Assembly: GCF_900199635.1 (NCBI RefSeq)
Contig: NZ_LT962687.1
Location: 1,721,501 to 1,785,500, forward strand
DNA length: 64,000 bases
Direction of reading: 5' to 3'
DNA from: Anaerotruncus massiliensis (ex Togo et al. 2026)
GTDB taxonomy: Bacteria > Bacillota > Clostridia > Oscillospirales > Ruminococcaceae
The translations under genes and the position numbers were made by a program. Shown here piece after piece: positions 53,187-61,879 of this stretch (its first letter is position 1; each line of letters begins with the position of its first letter). The notes under the pieces are model-generated. The model searched no databases. It had not been told where the DNA came from and saw nothing but the letters and a program-made list of their open reading frames with translations.

Positions 53187-54276
53187 CGATCTGAAAATTT
53201 CCATCTTCGGGGAGAGCCACGGTCCGGGCATCGGCGTCGTGATCGACGGGCTGCCGGCGGGGCTTCCCATCGACCGGGAGGAGCTGGCCGCCTTTATGGC
53301 GCGGCGCGCGCCCGGCCGGGACAAGGCCTCCACCCCCCGCCGGGAGACCGACCGGCCCGAGCTGCTCTCGGGCGTCCGCGGCGACGTTACGACCGGCACG
53401 CCGCTGGCCGCCCTCATCCGCAACAACGACACCCACTCGTCCGACTACGGCGAGCTCGCCTCCGCCGCGCGGCCGGGCCACGCGGACTACACCGGTTTCC
53501 TGCGCTACGCGGGCTGGGGCGACGTGCGCGGCGGCGGGCATTTTTCCGGCAGGCTGACAGCGCCCCTCGTCTTCGCGGGCGGCATCGCAAAGCAGCTGCT
53601 CGCGCGGGAGGGCGTCTTCGTGGGCGCGCACATCGCGCGCTGCGCGGGCGTCGCGGACCTGCCCTTCGACCCCGTCGCCCTCGACCGGGAGACGCTTTTG
53701 CGCCCCGGCGCGTCCGCGTTCCCCACCCTCGACGCGGCGGCGGGCGAACGGATGCGGGAGGAGATCGAAGCCGCGCGCATGTCCACCGATTCGGTGGGCG
53801 GCGTGGTGGAATGCGGCGTGATAGGCTTCCCCGCCGGGGTCGGCTCGCCGATGTTCGACGGGCTCGAAAACCGCATCGCTTCGATCGTCTTCGGCATTCC
53901 GGCGGTCAAGGGGCTCGAATTTGGCGACGGCTTCGCCGCCGCGGAGCTGCGCGGCAGCGAACACAACGACCCCTTCCGCCTCGCGGACGGGAGGGTCGTC
54001 ACCGAAACGAACCACGCGGGCGGCATCCTCGGCGGCATCTCGTCGGGCATGCCCATCCTGCTGCGCGCCGCCTTCAAGCCCACCGCGTCGATCGCCAAGC
54101 CCCAACGGACGGTCGATTTCCGAGAAAACGCCGAGCGGGAGCTGGTCGTCAAGGGCCGGCACGACCCCTGCGTCGTGGTGCGCGCGGTGCCGGTCGTCGA
54201 GGCGGCCGTGTCGCTCGCGCTGGCCGACGCGCTGCTCGGAGCCAGGGGCTACGAGGGCCTCCAGAACCGGAAATGA
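53170..54276 (+). CDS. aroC: chorismate synthase
   Basis: 368 residues. N-terminal FGESHGPGIGVVIDGLP, GHADYTGFLRY, GGHFSGRLTAPLVFAGGIAK, IGFPAGVGSP, GISSGMPI and AFKPTASIAKPQ. FMN-dependent last shikimate step. Start ATG 53170 lies inside the end of aroA, with GGGAGG 8 bases before it. Confidence 0.95.
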   Translation: MSTWGNDLKISIFGESHGPGIGVVIDGLPAGLPIDREELAAFMARRAPGRDKASTPRRETDRPELLSGVRGDVTTGTPLAALIRNNDTHSSDYGELASAARPGHADYTGFLRYAGWGDVRGGGHFSGRLTAPLVFAGGIAKQLLAREGVFVGAHIARCAGVADLPFDPVALDRETLLRPGASAFPTLDAAAGERMREEIEAARMSTDSVGGVVECGVIGFPAGVGSPMFDGLENRIASIVFGIPAVKGLEFGDGFAAAELRGSEHNDPFRLADGRVVTETNHAGGILGGISSGMPILLRAAFKPTASIAKPQRTVDFRENAERELVVKGRHDPCVVVRAVPVVEAAVSLALADALLGARGYEGLQNRK

Positions 54277-54330
54277 CACCTTTTCCCCCGCCGACGCATA
54301 GGATTTGTTGACCGGATTTTTCGCCGGGGC

Positions 54331-54359
54331 TTGACAACCCGGGCGGATTGTGCTTTAAT
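54331..54359 (+). promoter_or_regulatory. promoter of the T-box/trpXYZ transcript
   Basis: TTGACA (54331-54336), 17 bases, TTTAAT (54354-54359). Confidence 0.8.
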
Positions 54360-54364
54360 ATTTG

Positions 54365-54632
54365 TCATAAACCAGAGACGGAGAGATAAAACCGCAGGCG
54401 CACGCACAGAGAGCCGGGGCAGGCTGAGAGCCCGGCCGGAACGCGGGGCGGACAAATGGACTCCCGAGGGCGCGATGAAAGGCGAGAGCCGAGTATCCCG
54501 CGACGCAGGCCAGCGTTAACCGGCAAAGGGCGTGTTGGCGCTCTGATTGAGTGGATGTGTTTCACGGCGCATCAATCAAGGTGGTACCGCAGGTTTGACA
54601 CCTGTCCTTGCAAGAGGACGGGTGTTTTTTGT
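54365..54632 (+). promoter_or_regulatory. T-box riboswitch, predicted tRNA-Trp specific
   Basis: The T-box sequence AAGGTGGTACCGC (54578-54590) is near-canonical, followed by a terminator stem (54597-54607 with 54616-54626) and a T run. In stem I the lower helix GGAG/CTCC and the upper CCGC/GCGG enclose a specifier loop whose 3' side reads ACAAATGGA; the codon before the terminal A is UGG, for Trp. Uncharged tRNA-Trp should pair there and at the T-box, prevent termination and turn on the ABC transporter downstream. Confidence 0.85.
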
Positions 54633-54728
54633 TGCTTTCCGGAAAGCGGCAAAACGGTCAAACCCCCGGCAGGGTCCCACCCCAACATAAAATTTTTCAC
54701 CAAATTTTATGTGTAAGGAGAAATCATC

Positions 54729-55769
54729 ATGAAAAAGCTGTTTGCAATGCTGCTCACCCTCGCCCTTTCCCTTTCGCTCCTCGCGGGCTGCAGCTCCGCC
54801 CCGTCGGAATCCGCCGCGCCCTCCGATAACGCCGCCCCCTCCGAGGCGGCCCCCGCCGGAGACGCCGCGCCAGAAAGCGGCAAAAAGCTCCAGATCGGCA
54901 TCGTGCAGGTCATGGAGCACCCCTCCCTCGACCAGATCCGCACCTCCTTTTTGGATGAGATGGCGCGGCTCGGCTACGGGGACGACAAGGTCGACTACGA
55001 CTACCAGAACGCCTCGGGCGACACCTCCAACCTCAACACGATCTGCCAGAAGTTCGCGGGCGACCAGAAGGACCTGATCGTCGCGATCGCAACCCCGTCG
55101 GCGCAGGCCGCGGCCTCCAACGCGCCGGAGATCCCGCTCGTCTTCTCCGCCGTCACCGACCCGGTCGCCGCCAAGCTGGTGGCCGACCCCGACAAGCCCG
55201 ACGGCATCATCACCGGAACCTCCGACGCGATCCCGGTCGACCAGGTGTTCGCGCTGATGCAGCAGCTCACCCCCGGCATCGAGACGGTCGGCATGCTCTA
55301 TAACCTCGGCGAGGTCAACTCGGTGTCGGTCATCGAGGAGGCCAAGGCCTACTGCGACGCGAATAACCTCAAATACGTCGAGGCGAACGTCACCAACTCG
55401 GGCGAGGTCCAGCAGGCGGCGCAGGCGCTCGCCGGCAAATGCCAGGCGCTCTACTCCCCCATCGATAACACTGTCGCCACCGCGATGCCCGCGCTGGCCG
55501 AGGTCGCCAAGGCCGCCAAGATCCCCGTCTACGTCGGCGCCGACTCGATGGTCATCGACGGCGGGCTCGCGACGATCGGCGTCAACTACGTCCAGCTCGG
55601 CAACCAGACCGCCGCCATGGCCGTTAAAGTGCTCGAGGGCACGCCCGTCTCGGAGATCCCCGTCGAGACGCTCACCAACTTTGCGACCGTCGTCAACACC
55701 ACCACCGCCGAGGCGATCGGCGTGACCATCCCCGACGACCTTCTTGCCACCGCGCAGGTGGTCGAATAA
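54729..55769 (+). CDS. trpX: ABC transporter substrate-binding lipoprotein, TrpX-like
   Basis: 346 residues. Lipobox LAGC (Cys21), Ala/Ser/Pro linker, then a type I binding fold: IGIVQVMEHPSLDQIRTSF, IVAIATPSAQAA, PLVFSAVTDPV and GVNYVQLGNQTA. This family (DUF534/TrpX, YtrX) is linked with tryptophan or tyrosine T-boxes. The UGG specifier in the leader supports tryptophan import. GGAG 10 bases before ATG 54729. Confidence 0.88.
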   Translation: MKKLFAMLLTLALSLSLLAGCSSAPSESAAPSDNAAPSEAAPAGDAAPESGKKLQIGIVQVMEHPSLDQIRTSFLDEMARLGYGDDKVDYDYQNASGDTSNLNTICQKFAGDQKDLIVAIATPSAQAAASNAPEIPLVFSAVTDPVAAKLVADPDKPDGIITGTSDAIPVDQVFALMQQLTPGIETVGMLYNLGEVNSVSVIEEAKAYCDANNLKYVEANVTNSGEVQQAAQALAGKCQALYSPIDNTVATAMPALAEVAKAAKIPVYVGADSMVIDGGLATIGVNYVQLGNQTAAMAVKVLEGTPVSEIPVETLTNFATVVNTTTAEAIGVTIPDDLLATAQVVE

Positions 55770-55792
55770 GCACTGTCCGCGGAATCTGTGAT

Positions 55793-55821
55793 CGTGCGGG
55801 GCGAAAGCCCCGCACGGTTTT
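55793..55821 (+). terminator. hairpin between trpX and trpY
   Basis: Stem CGTGCGGGGC with GCCCCGCACG around GAAA, followed by a short T run (GGTTTTG). A weak terminator or mRNA stabiliser that would keep binding protein in excess over membrane subunits. The rest of the 179-base gap has no gene. Confidence 0.65.
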
Positions 55822-55948
55822 GCTCGCCCAGGGCGACCCCTCCGCCCCACGCGCGGCAGCCATCTTATCATTCCCCTGCTTCGCGTGATAAGGTGTCGCG
55901 GCTCCCAATGATTTTTGCCGACGCGAAGCGGCGGAATGGAGGATCCTT

Positions 55949-56845
55949 ATGACCCTGTTCGCCCTACAGGGCGCCGTGGAGCTGGGGCTCATCTACGCGC
56001 TTGTCGCGCTCGGCCTCTTCGTCTCCTACCGCGTCCTCGATATCCCCGATCTGACGGTCGACGGCAGCTTTACCCTCGGCGCGGCCGTCTCCGCCGTATT
56101 CACCGACGCCGCCCACCCCTATCTCGGCATCCTGTTCGCCGTCGCGGCGGGCTGGTGCGCCGGCATGGTGAGCGCCTTTTTGCAGACCAAGCTGAAAATC
56201 CAGCCGATCCTCGCGGGCATCCTCGCGATGACCGGGCTCTATTCCATCAACCTGCGGGTGATGGGCGGGCGTTCGATGGTCTCCCTGCTTCGGGTGGACA
56301 CCGTCTTCTCCCCCGTCTCCGGCCTCCCCCTCGGCAAGCTGCTCGTCGCGCTCTGCGTCACCCTGCTCGTCTGCCTCTTCCTCGTCCTCTTCTTCCGCAC
56401 CTCGACGGGGCTGTGCATCCGCGCCACCGGCGACAACGAGACGATGGTGCGTTCCTCTTCGATCAACACCGACCGGATGAAGTTCCTCGGCCTCGGCCTC
56501 GCCAACGCCCTCGTCGGGCTTTCGGGCGGGCTGATCGCCCAGTACCAGAACTCCGCCGACATGAATACCGGCGTCGGCATGGTCGTCATCGGGCTTGCCT
56601 CCCTCATCATCGGCGAGGCGATCTTCGGCAAGCCCAGCGTCCCCCGCAACATCCTCGCGGTCGTGCTCGGCGCGATCATCTACCGCATCATCTACGCGTT
56701 CGTCATGGCGCGCGGCATGGCCGCCTCCGACCTCAAGCTGATCTCGGCGGTCATCGTCACGCTGGCGATCTCCTATCCGGTGGTGACGGACCGCTACCGG
56801 CTCCATAAACTGATGAAGGAGGCGGCCAAGGATGTTGGAGCTTAG
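55949..56845 (+). CDS. trpY: ABC transporter permease, TrpY-like
   Basis: 298 residues, about eight hydrophobic helices, branched-chain-type permease fold (YRVLDIPDLTVDGSFTLGAAV near the N-terminus, FRTSTGLCIRATGDNETMVRS in the coupling loop). Start ATG 55949 with GGAGG upstream. It pairs with TrpX and TrpZ. Confidence 0.88.
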   Translation: MTLFALQGAVELGLIYALVALGLFVSYRVLDIPDLTVDGSFTLGAAVSAVFTDAAHPYLGILFAVAAGWCAGMVSAFLQTKLKIQPILAGILAMTGLYSINLRVMGGRSMVSLLRVDTVFSPVSGLPLGKLLVALCVTLLVCLFLVLFFRTSTGLCIRATGDNETMVRSSSINTDRMKFLGLGLANALVGLSGGLIAQYQNSADMNTGVGMVVIGLASLIIGEAIFGKPSVPRNILAVVLGAIIYRIIYAFVMARGMAASDLKLISAVIVTLAISYPVVTDRYRLHKLMKEAAKDVGA

Positions 56846-57626
56846 AAAGGTCAGCAAATCCTTCTTCCCCGGCACCCCCAACGAGCGCCGCGCCCTTGTG
56901 GACGTCGACCTCACGCTTGCGCCGGGCGACTTTGTCACCATCATCGGCGGCAACGGCGCGGGCAAGTCCACCCTCTTCAACGCGGTCGCCGGGAACTTCC
57001 TCATCGACGCGGGCAACATCCTGCTCGACGGCAAAAACATCACCTTCCTGCGGGACTACAAGCGCGCGCGGCAGATCGGACGTCTCTTCCAGGACCCGCT
57101 GGCGGGCACCGCGCCCAACATGACGATCGAGGAAAACCTCGCGATGGCCTACCTGCGCGGCATCAAGAAGGGGGTGAGCCTCGGCCTCAACAAGAAGGAC
57201 GAGGAATTCTTCCGTGAAAAGCTCTCCGAGCTGGGGCTCGGGCTGGAGGACCGGCTCAAAACCAAGATGGGCCTGCTCTCGGGCGGCCAGCGGCAGGCGG
57301 TGACGCTCATGATGGCGACGATCGTGCCGCCCAAGCTGCTGCTGCTTGACGAGCACACGGCGGCGCTCGACCCGGGCACCGCCGAGAAGGTCTCCGAGCT
57401 CACCCGAAAAATCGTCGAGCGGGACCACATCACGACGATGATGATCACCCACAACATGCAGCAGTCGCTCGAGATGGGCAACCGCACGATCATGATGGAC
57501 GAGGGACGCATCGTCCTCGACCTCAAGGGGGAGGAGCGCGCCGGCATGACGGTCGACGGGCTGCTCGCGCTCTTCCGGGCCCACAGCGAAAAAGAGGGGG
57601 ACAACGACCGCCTCCTGCTCTCCTGA
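56832..57626 (+). CDS. trpZ: ABC transporter ATP-binding protein, TrpZ-like
   Basis: 264 residues. Walker A GGNGAGKST, signature LLSGGQRQAVTL, Walker B LLLLDEHTAALDP, H-loop MMITHNM. Overlaps trpY by 14 bases. Powers uptake of the T-box-sensed amino acid. Confidence 0.92.
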   Translation: MLELRKVSKSFFPGTPNERRALVDVDLTLAPGDFVTIIGGNGAGKSTLFNAVAGNFLIDAGNILLDGKNITFLRDYKRARQIGRLFQDPLAGTAPNMTIEENLAMAYLRGIKKGVSLGLNKKDEEFFREKLSELGLGLEDRLKTKMGLLSGGQRQAVTLMMATIVPPKLLLLDEHTAALDPGTAEKVSELTRKIVERDHITTMMITHNMQQSLEMGNRTIMMDEGRIVLDLKGEERAGMTVDGLLALFRAHSEKEGDNDRLLLS

Positions 57627-57655
57627 CCGCATCCGCCCGGACAAATGATCAGAAT

Positions 57656-57688
57656 AAAAAACAACCGCCCGGTAGGCGGTTGTTTTTT
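57656..57688. terminator. bidirectional terminator after trpXYZ
   Basis: Stem AAAAAACAACCGCC with GGCGGTTGTTTTTT; converging genes meet here. Confidence 0.88.
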
Positions 57689-57695
57689 ATGTAGG

Positions 57696-57953
57696 TCAGC
57701 CGGCGGGCGGGTCCCCGGGCGTGCCGGAGCTCTGCGGGGCGGCGGGCGGCTGCCGGCGCGCGTGTTCCTCGAGCGCGTCACGGACAGCGCCGCGCAGGAC
57801 ACGGTAGAGCCAGTCCCCCGAGGCGGGGTCCATCCGCGCGTCCCGGATGCCGTTTTTGACCGCGGTTTTGATGATGAGGTACATGATCCACAGAACGAGC
57901 GCATAGAGGCCGACGGCTAGGAGCATCGGGAACAACAACGTGAAGAAACTCAT
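57696..57953 (-). CDS. small membrane protein of unknown function
   Basis: 85 residues. One long N-terminal hydrophobic helix (about 4-28) and a polar, Pro-rich C-terminus. AAGGAG 6 bases before ATG 57953 makes translation likely. It is 24 bases downstream of the ATP-grasp gene. I do not recognise a family. Confidence 0.6.
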   Translation of the reverse strand: MSFFTLLFPMLLAVGLYALVLWIMYLIIKTAVKNGIRDARMDPASGDWLYRVLRGAVRDALEEHARRQPPAAPQSSGTPGDPPAG

Positions 57954-57977
57954 CGGATTCTCCTTTCCGGTGTGCGG

Positions 57978-58982
57978 TCAGAGCTCCCCGATCGCCGCGT
58001 CGAAGCGCGGGACAAGCCCCAGGCGGTCGGGGCCGAGGTGCACCTGAAACTGGTAGATGTCGTGCCCAGGGAAGTGGTTCGCCTCGATCATGACGGGGCG
58101 CTCCTCCGTAATTGCCACGTCCCAGCCGATATAGCCGAGCTCGGGGATGTGCAGCGCCGCCTTCTTGACCAGGTCGACCGCCTCGCGGTACATCGGGATT
58201 TCGCAGCCGATCAGGTCGACGCCCGTCATCGGGTGCTGGAAATACGCCTTGCCGTCCTTGTCGGCGCCGGGGGTGCAGATTTTACCCGTCTCTTCGTCCA
58301 CCAGCACCGCCATGCCGCCGCTGTTAAGGTTGTCGACCCGCTTGCCGTTGCCGATGCGCATGCTCGAGAAGACGAGGCGCACCTTCCCGCCGCGGCTGAT
58401 CGTCACGAGGCGCAGGGTGTTGACCGACAGCGGATAGATGCGGCTGATGTCCGGGTGCTGGACGATGAACTCCTCGACGAGGTACTGCTTGCCCTCCCGG
58501 AGCATATCGTAGAGCCCGACGATCCGCGTGCCCGTCTCGATGAATTCGATGCCGCGCCCGCAGGTGCCGTCAAGCGGCTTTGCGACGACGCGGGGATGCT
58601 CCTCGCAGAACTGCTCGAACCCGGCGCGGTCGACCTCCCGCAGGTCGATCCAGTCACGCCCGTGGAAGCCGTCGAACCGCTTGAGGAACTCAACCTTGTC
58701 CTCGAGCAGGTGCCAGTGCTCGCGGGGGTTTAAAAGGCGCACATATTCGTTGTTTTTGCCGCGCGTGATGTAGGTCTTCCGCTGGTCGGCGGTGAGGTGA
58801 TAGAATTCGAACACGAGGTAGTCCATATAGCCCGCCTGGTACTTGAAGCCGCAGGCGGCCATATCCACGAGGGTGGGCAGCACGCCCCTGCCCGTACGTT
58901 CCTTTACGGTGCGCGCGGTGTCCAGCATCGCGCCGAAATTCATTCCCGCGATGCGCTTTGCCACATATTTGAGATTCGGCAT
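57978..58982 (-). CDS. ATP-grasp enzyme, sugar-transfer-associated type
   Basis: 334 residues. ATP-grasp motifs: VVAKPLDGTCGRGIEFI (Lys and glycine-rich loop), YLVEEFIVQHPDISRIYPLSVNTLRL, and C-terminal IGWDVAITEERPVMIEAN with metal Asp, Glu and Asn. Resembles the ATP-grasp group encoded with polysaccharide genes, which joins an acid to an amine. The partner molecules are unknown and no glycosyltransferase is adjacent. Start ATG 58982 preceded by AAGGGA at long spacing. Confidence 0.75.
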   Translation of the reverse strand: MPNLKYVAKRIAGMNFGAMLDTARTVKERTGRGVLPTLVDMAACGFKYQAGYMDYLVFEFYHLTADQRKTYITRGKNNEYVRLLNPREHWHLLEDKVEFLKRFDGFHGRDWIDLREVDRAGFEQFCEEHPRVVAKPLDGTCGRGIEFIETGTRIVGLYDMLREGKQYLVEEFIVQHPDISRIYPLSVNTLRLVTISRGGKVRLVFSSMRIGNGKRVDNLNSGGMAVLVDEETGKICTPGADKDGKAYFQHPMTGVDLIGCEIPMYREAVDLVKKAALHIPELGYIGWDVAITEERPVMIEANHFPGHDIYQFQVHLGPDRLGLVPRFDAAIGEL

Positions 58983-59100
58983 GGCCTCACACGTCCCTTC
59001 CCTTGCCGGGCTGCATACTGGGGCAGCGGCCCCGCCCGCCGGCGGCGGGCACGGAGTTCGCTCACGGCGCGCCAGGCCGCGCCAATTAGAAAGTGTGCTA

Positions 59101-59129
59101 ATGATACCACAAAAACCGTCATTTTTCAA
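59101..59129 (-). promoter_or_regulatory. promoter of ATP-grasp gene
   Basis: Minus strand TTGAAA (59124-59129), 17 bases, TATCAT (59101-59106). Confidence 0.7.
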
Positions 59130-59222
59130 CAGGCGGTTTTCCTTGCAGTAAAATGAAAGTCGCCGCGCACTGTTTGTTTGCAGGCGATTCCCGCCAACAA
59201 ATTACGAATGAATGAGGTAACT

Positions 59223-60047
59223 ATGAAAAAATTATTGACGCTTTTACTCGCCCTCACCACCGCCGTCTCCCTCGCGGCCTGCGGCGCGCCAGAAGCGCCC
59301 GCCGAGCCGAGCGAGCCGGCGCCGTCCGCTTCCGAACCCGCGGAGGAGTCCTCGAAGCCGGAGGAAAATGAAGCGGAACCCGCCGCCATGCCCGGGCAGG
59401 AGCGCCTCTCCGTGGCGGACGCCTCCCGCTTCCTCGGCACCGTCGAGGACTTCGCGGTGGATGACGCGGGACAGACCGTCCTGCTGATGCGCCGCGCCAC
59501 CGGCTCCGACCTGCCGCGGGAGCTGAAGGTGACCCTTACGGAGGACACCAATTACAGCTTTGACAGCGCTCAGCTGGGCAACGGCGCGTTCCTCGAGGTC
59601 TATTACGGCGGGGAGCCGGACGAGACGGGCGCGGTGGACGCCATCGCGGTCAACGACCTGATCTCGGAGGACCTCGTCGTCTACAACGGCACGCTCGTCG
59701 AAATCACCACCGACCCTGAAAAGGAAGAGGGCTGTTCCCTGCTGCTCGACCCGCTGACGGAAGACGGGATGCAGTATGTCTTCCACGTTGACGAAAGCAC
59801 CCAGTTTTACCTCGACTTTGCCTCCCTCAAGGCGGGCGACAAGCTGCATGTGATCCACAGCCCCGCTTCGACCCGCAGCCTGCCGCCTCAGAGCGCCGCG
59901 TGGGAGATCTCCCCCTACACCGAGCCCGAGGCGGGCGAGCTGCCCGCGCCCGCGGCGGAAGCCCCGGCGGACGGCGGAGACGCGCTCGTCGAGGCGCCGC
60001 TCGGCTCCCCTGAAAATCCCATCGCGTCCGAGCCCGCCGCGGAATAA
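59223..60047 (+). CDS. secreted lipoprotein of unknown function
   Basis: 274 residues. Lipobox LAAC (Cys20), an Ala/Pro/Glu-rich linker up to about residue 60, one compact domain of about 60-220 with repeated Gly/Asp turns, and a Pro/Ala/Glu-rich C-terminal tail. The domain is beta-rich by eye and not recognised. Start ATG 59223 follows GAGG by 5 bases. Confidence 0.75.
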   Translation: MKKLLTLLLALTTAVSLAACGAPEAPAEPSEPAPSASEPAEESSKPEENEAEPAAMPGQERLSVADASRFLGTVEDFAVDDAGQTVLLMRRATGSDLPRELKVTLTEDTNYSFDSAQLGNGAFLEVYYGGEPDETGAVDAIAVNDLISEDLVVYNGTLVEITTDPEKEEGCSLLLDPLTEDGMQYVFHVDESTQFYLDFASLKAGDKLHVIHSPASTRSLPPQSAAWEISPYTEPEAGELPAPAAEAPADGGDALVEAPLGSPENPIASEPAAE

Positions 60048-60077
60048 TCCATCCCAGAGCGCCCGGCAGGCGCGCGG

Positions 60078-60113
60078 AGCGGCCGCCGTTTTTGGCGGCC
60101 GCTTCGGTTTTTA
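60078..60113 (+). terminator. terminator of the lipoprotein gene
   Basis: Stem AGCGGCCGCC with GGCGGCCGCT, loop of G and T, then TCGGTTTTTA. Confidence 0.85.
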
Positions 60114-60225
60114 TACGGATACAGCCGGTATTAGCATTTCTGTCCGCGCGCCGATTATACCGCGTGCCAGCGTCTGGCAGACGGGTTTCCTGATTTTGGC
60201 CGGGCCTTCCGGCCGGTGCGCGTCA

Positions 60226-60280
60226 TTGACTTGCAGATGCCAAAATGGTATAATTTTTTTATTGCAAAGCAATAAAAAAA
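60226..60280 (+). promoter_or_regulatory. strong promoter with symmetrical start-site element
   Basis: TTGACT (60226-60231), exactly 17 bases, TATAAT (60249-60254). A perfect 12-base inverted repeat with a 3-base loop covers the end of the -10 and the expected start site (60254-60280). It could be a repressor operator. Confidence 0.65.
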
Positions 60281-60415
60281 TTGGCCATGCGGCCCGTCCT
60301 CGGGCCGCGGCCATGAAATGCGCATGTACCCGCTTCGCGGGTACATGCGCAAAAAATAGCCGCCCCGGCAAGACTGTATAGTTCCATATCATCCTTGATC
60401 GGGCGGCTATTTTTT
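60261..60415 (+). ncRNA. candidate structured RNA or 5' leader, unknown family
   Basis: The transcript expected from the promoter at 60226 would contain a GGCC...GGCC stem (60282-60312), a perfect 14-base hairpin with loop TTC (60320-60333 with 60337-60350) and a 15-base perfect stem ending in a T run (60351-60365 with 60401-60415), a clear terminator. No open frame in it looks coding. It may be a stand-alone small RNA or a leader that attenuates the FMN-binding lipoprotein gene 53 bases further. No known riboswitch motif was recognised. Confidence 0.4.
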
Positions 60416-60467
60416 ATTGTGAACCAAATTTCGCGCGGGAAAACCGTCAAATATCGGAGGCTTACTG

Positions 60468-61826
60468 ATGAAAAAAGTCGTTTCCCTGCTCCTTGTTACG
60501 GCGCTGCTGATCGGCGCGCTCTCCGCCTGCAAACGGAACGAACCCGAGCCGGAGCCCGCTCCGCCCGAGCCCGTGACGCCGACCTACGACTACCAGGACG
60601 GGGAATACGCCGTCTCCTACGCCGTCCCCGCGCTCGACCGCACGCTCGACTACCTGACCATCTCGATCAAAAACGACGAGATCACGATCGTCGAGGCGGG
60701 CTGCAAGGAGGACGTTTCGCTGCCCGCCCCGTCGGAGGAAACCTCCGGAGACGCGGCCTCCGCTCCCGCGGAACCGGCCGCGCCGTCGGAACCGGCCTCC
60801 TCCGACGCGTCCTCCGAAGCCGCCCCCGCCGGGGAATCGGAGTACGAGGCCAAGGCCAACGCCCAGATGAAGGACATCGTCGCCGAATATGAAGCGGTGG
60901 AGGGCGATCTCGAACGGATGGAGCCGGTCGAGGGCGCGGAGGAACACACCTACCGGTTCATGCGCATGATGCGCACCGCGCTCAAATTCGCCAAAGCGGG
61001 CGACCATACCCCCGTCGAGCTCGGCAAATATGAGGACGGCAGCTATGAGGCGGTCATGCCCTCCTTCAGCGCGAGCGGCTGGAAGGATTACGTCCGCCTC
61101 ACCGTCAAGGACGGCCTGATCACAGACATCGATTTTAACGCCCAGAAGGAATCGGACCCCTCCGTCCTCATCACCGACGATCCCGACCTCAACAAGGAGG
61201 GCGCGACCGACTCCCCTTCCGTCTACTACCCGGCGATCGCCAAGGCGTTCACCGACTCGAACGAAAACCTCGACAGCCTCTCCGTCCCGACGGGCGGCGC
61301 GGCGGCCGCGAAATCCTTCCAGAAACTGATGAAGCCGCTGCTGGCCAGCATGATTTCAGGCGGCGGCACCCAAGTCACCGCCCCGCGCTATGTCGACGGC
61401 ACCTACAAGGCGCAGATGAAGGAGTTTGACGAGCACGGCTGGAAGGACTACGTCGTCGTCCAGATCCGCAGCGACAAGGTCTCGGTCAAGGAGTTCGACG
61501 CGGTCTCCAAGGAGGATGAGAACAAACTCAAATCGCAGGACGCGGAAATGGCCGCGCAGATGGAGGAAAAGACCGGCACCGGCCCCGAGGCATATACCAA
61601 GGAGCTGCGCTCCAACCTGGACGCCGCCGGCGGCGACCCGGTCGAGATGGACACCGTCGCGGGCGCGACCGTCTCCTCCAACAACTTCCGCCTGCTGGTC
61701 GGACAGATCCTGGCCACCGCCGCCGTGAACGGCGACACCGAGAAAACCCTCGAGGTCGAGTCCTTCCCCGCCGATCTCGGCCCCGCCGAAGAGGAGGCGT
61801 CCTCCTCTTCGGAAGCCGCCGCGTAA
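60468..61826 (+). CDS. lipoprotein with three FMN-binding-like repeats (PplA-like, electron transfer)
   Basis: 452 residues. Lipobox LSAC (Cys21). Three repeats at about 41-172, 187-294 and 308-420, each opening with Y.DG.Y (YQDGEYAV, YEDGSYEA, YVDGTYKA) and containing (G)W/L-KDYV-like strands. Only the last one keeps the flavinylation-type motif DTVAGATVSS (Thr401); the first has EPVEGAEEHT and the second SVPTGGAAAAKS, so these probably do not bind FMN covalently. The first repeat is split by a Ser/Pro/Ala insert. It resembles surface flavoproteins of extracellular electron transfer. GGAGG precedes ATG 60468. Confidence 0.85.
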   Translation: MKKVVSLLLVTALLIGALSACKRNEPEPEPAPPEPVTPTYDYQDGEYAVSYAVPALDRTLDYLTISIKNDEITIVEAGCKEDVSLPAPSEETSGDAASAPAEPAAPSEPASSDASSEAAPAGESEYEAKANAQMKDIVAEYEAVEGDLERMEPVEGAEEHTYRFMRMMRTALKFAKAGDHTPVELGKYEDGSYEAVMPSFSASGWKDYVRLTVKDGLITDIDFNAQKESDPSVLITDDPDLNKEGATDSPSVYYPAIAKAFTDSNENLDSLSVPTGGAAAAKSFQKLMKPLLASMISGGGTQVTAPRYVDGTYKAQMKEFDEHGWKDYVVVQIRSDKVSVKEFDAVSKEDENKLKSQDAEMAAQMEEKTGTGPEAYTKELRSNLDAAGGDPVEMDTVAGATVSSNNFRLLVGQILATAAVNGDTEKTLEVESFPADLGPAEEEASSSSEAAA

Positions 61827-61841
61827 ATTACAAGGCAACGG

Positions 61842-61871
61842 AAAAAGCCGCCCCTGCGGGGCGGCTTTTTT
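61842..61871. terminator. terminator of the FMN-binding lipoprotein gene
   Basis: Stem AAAAAGCCGCCCC with GGGGCGGCTTTTTT, three-base loop; usable in both directions. Confidence 0.88.
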
Positions 61872-61879
61872 GATGGGGC

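Noticed and set aside
60254-60280. Inverted repeat as a miniature transposon end
   Set aside because: No second matching terminal repeat and no target-site duplication around it.
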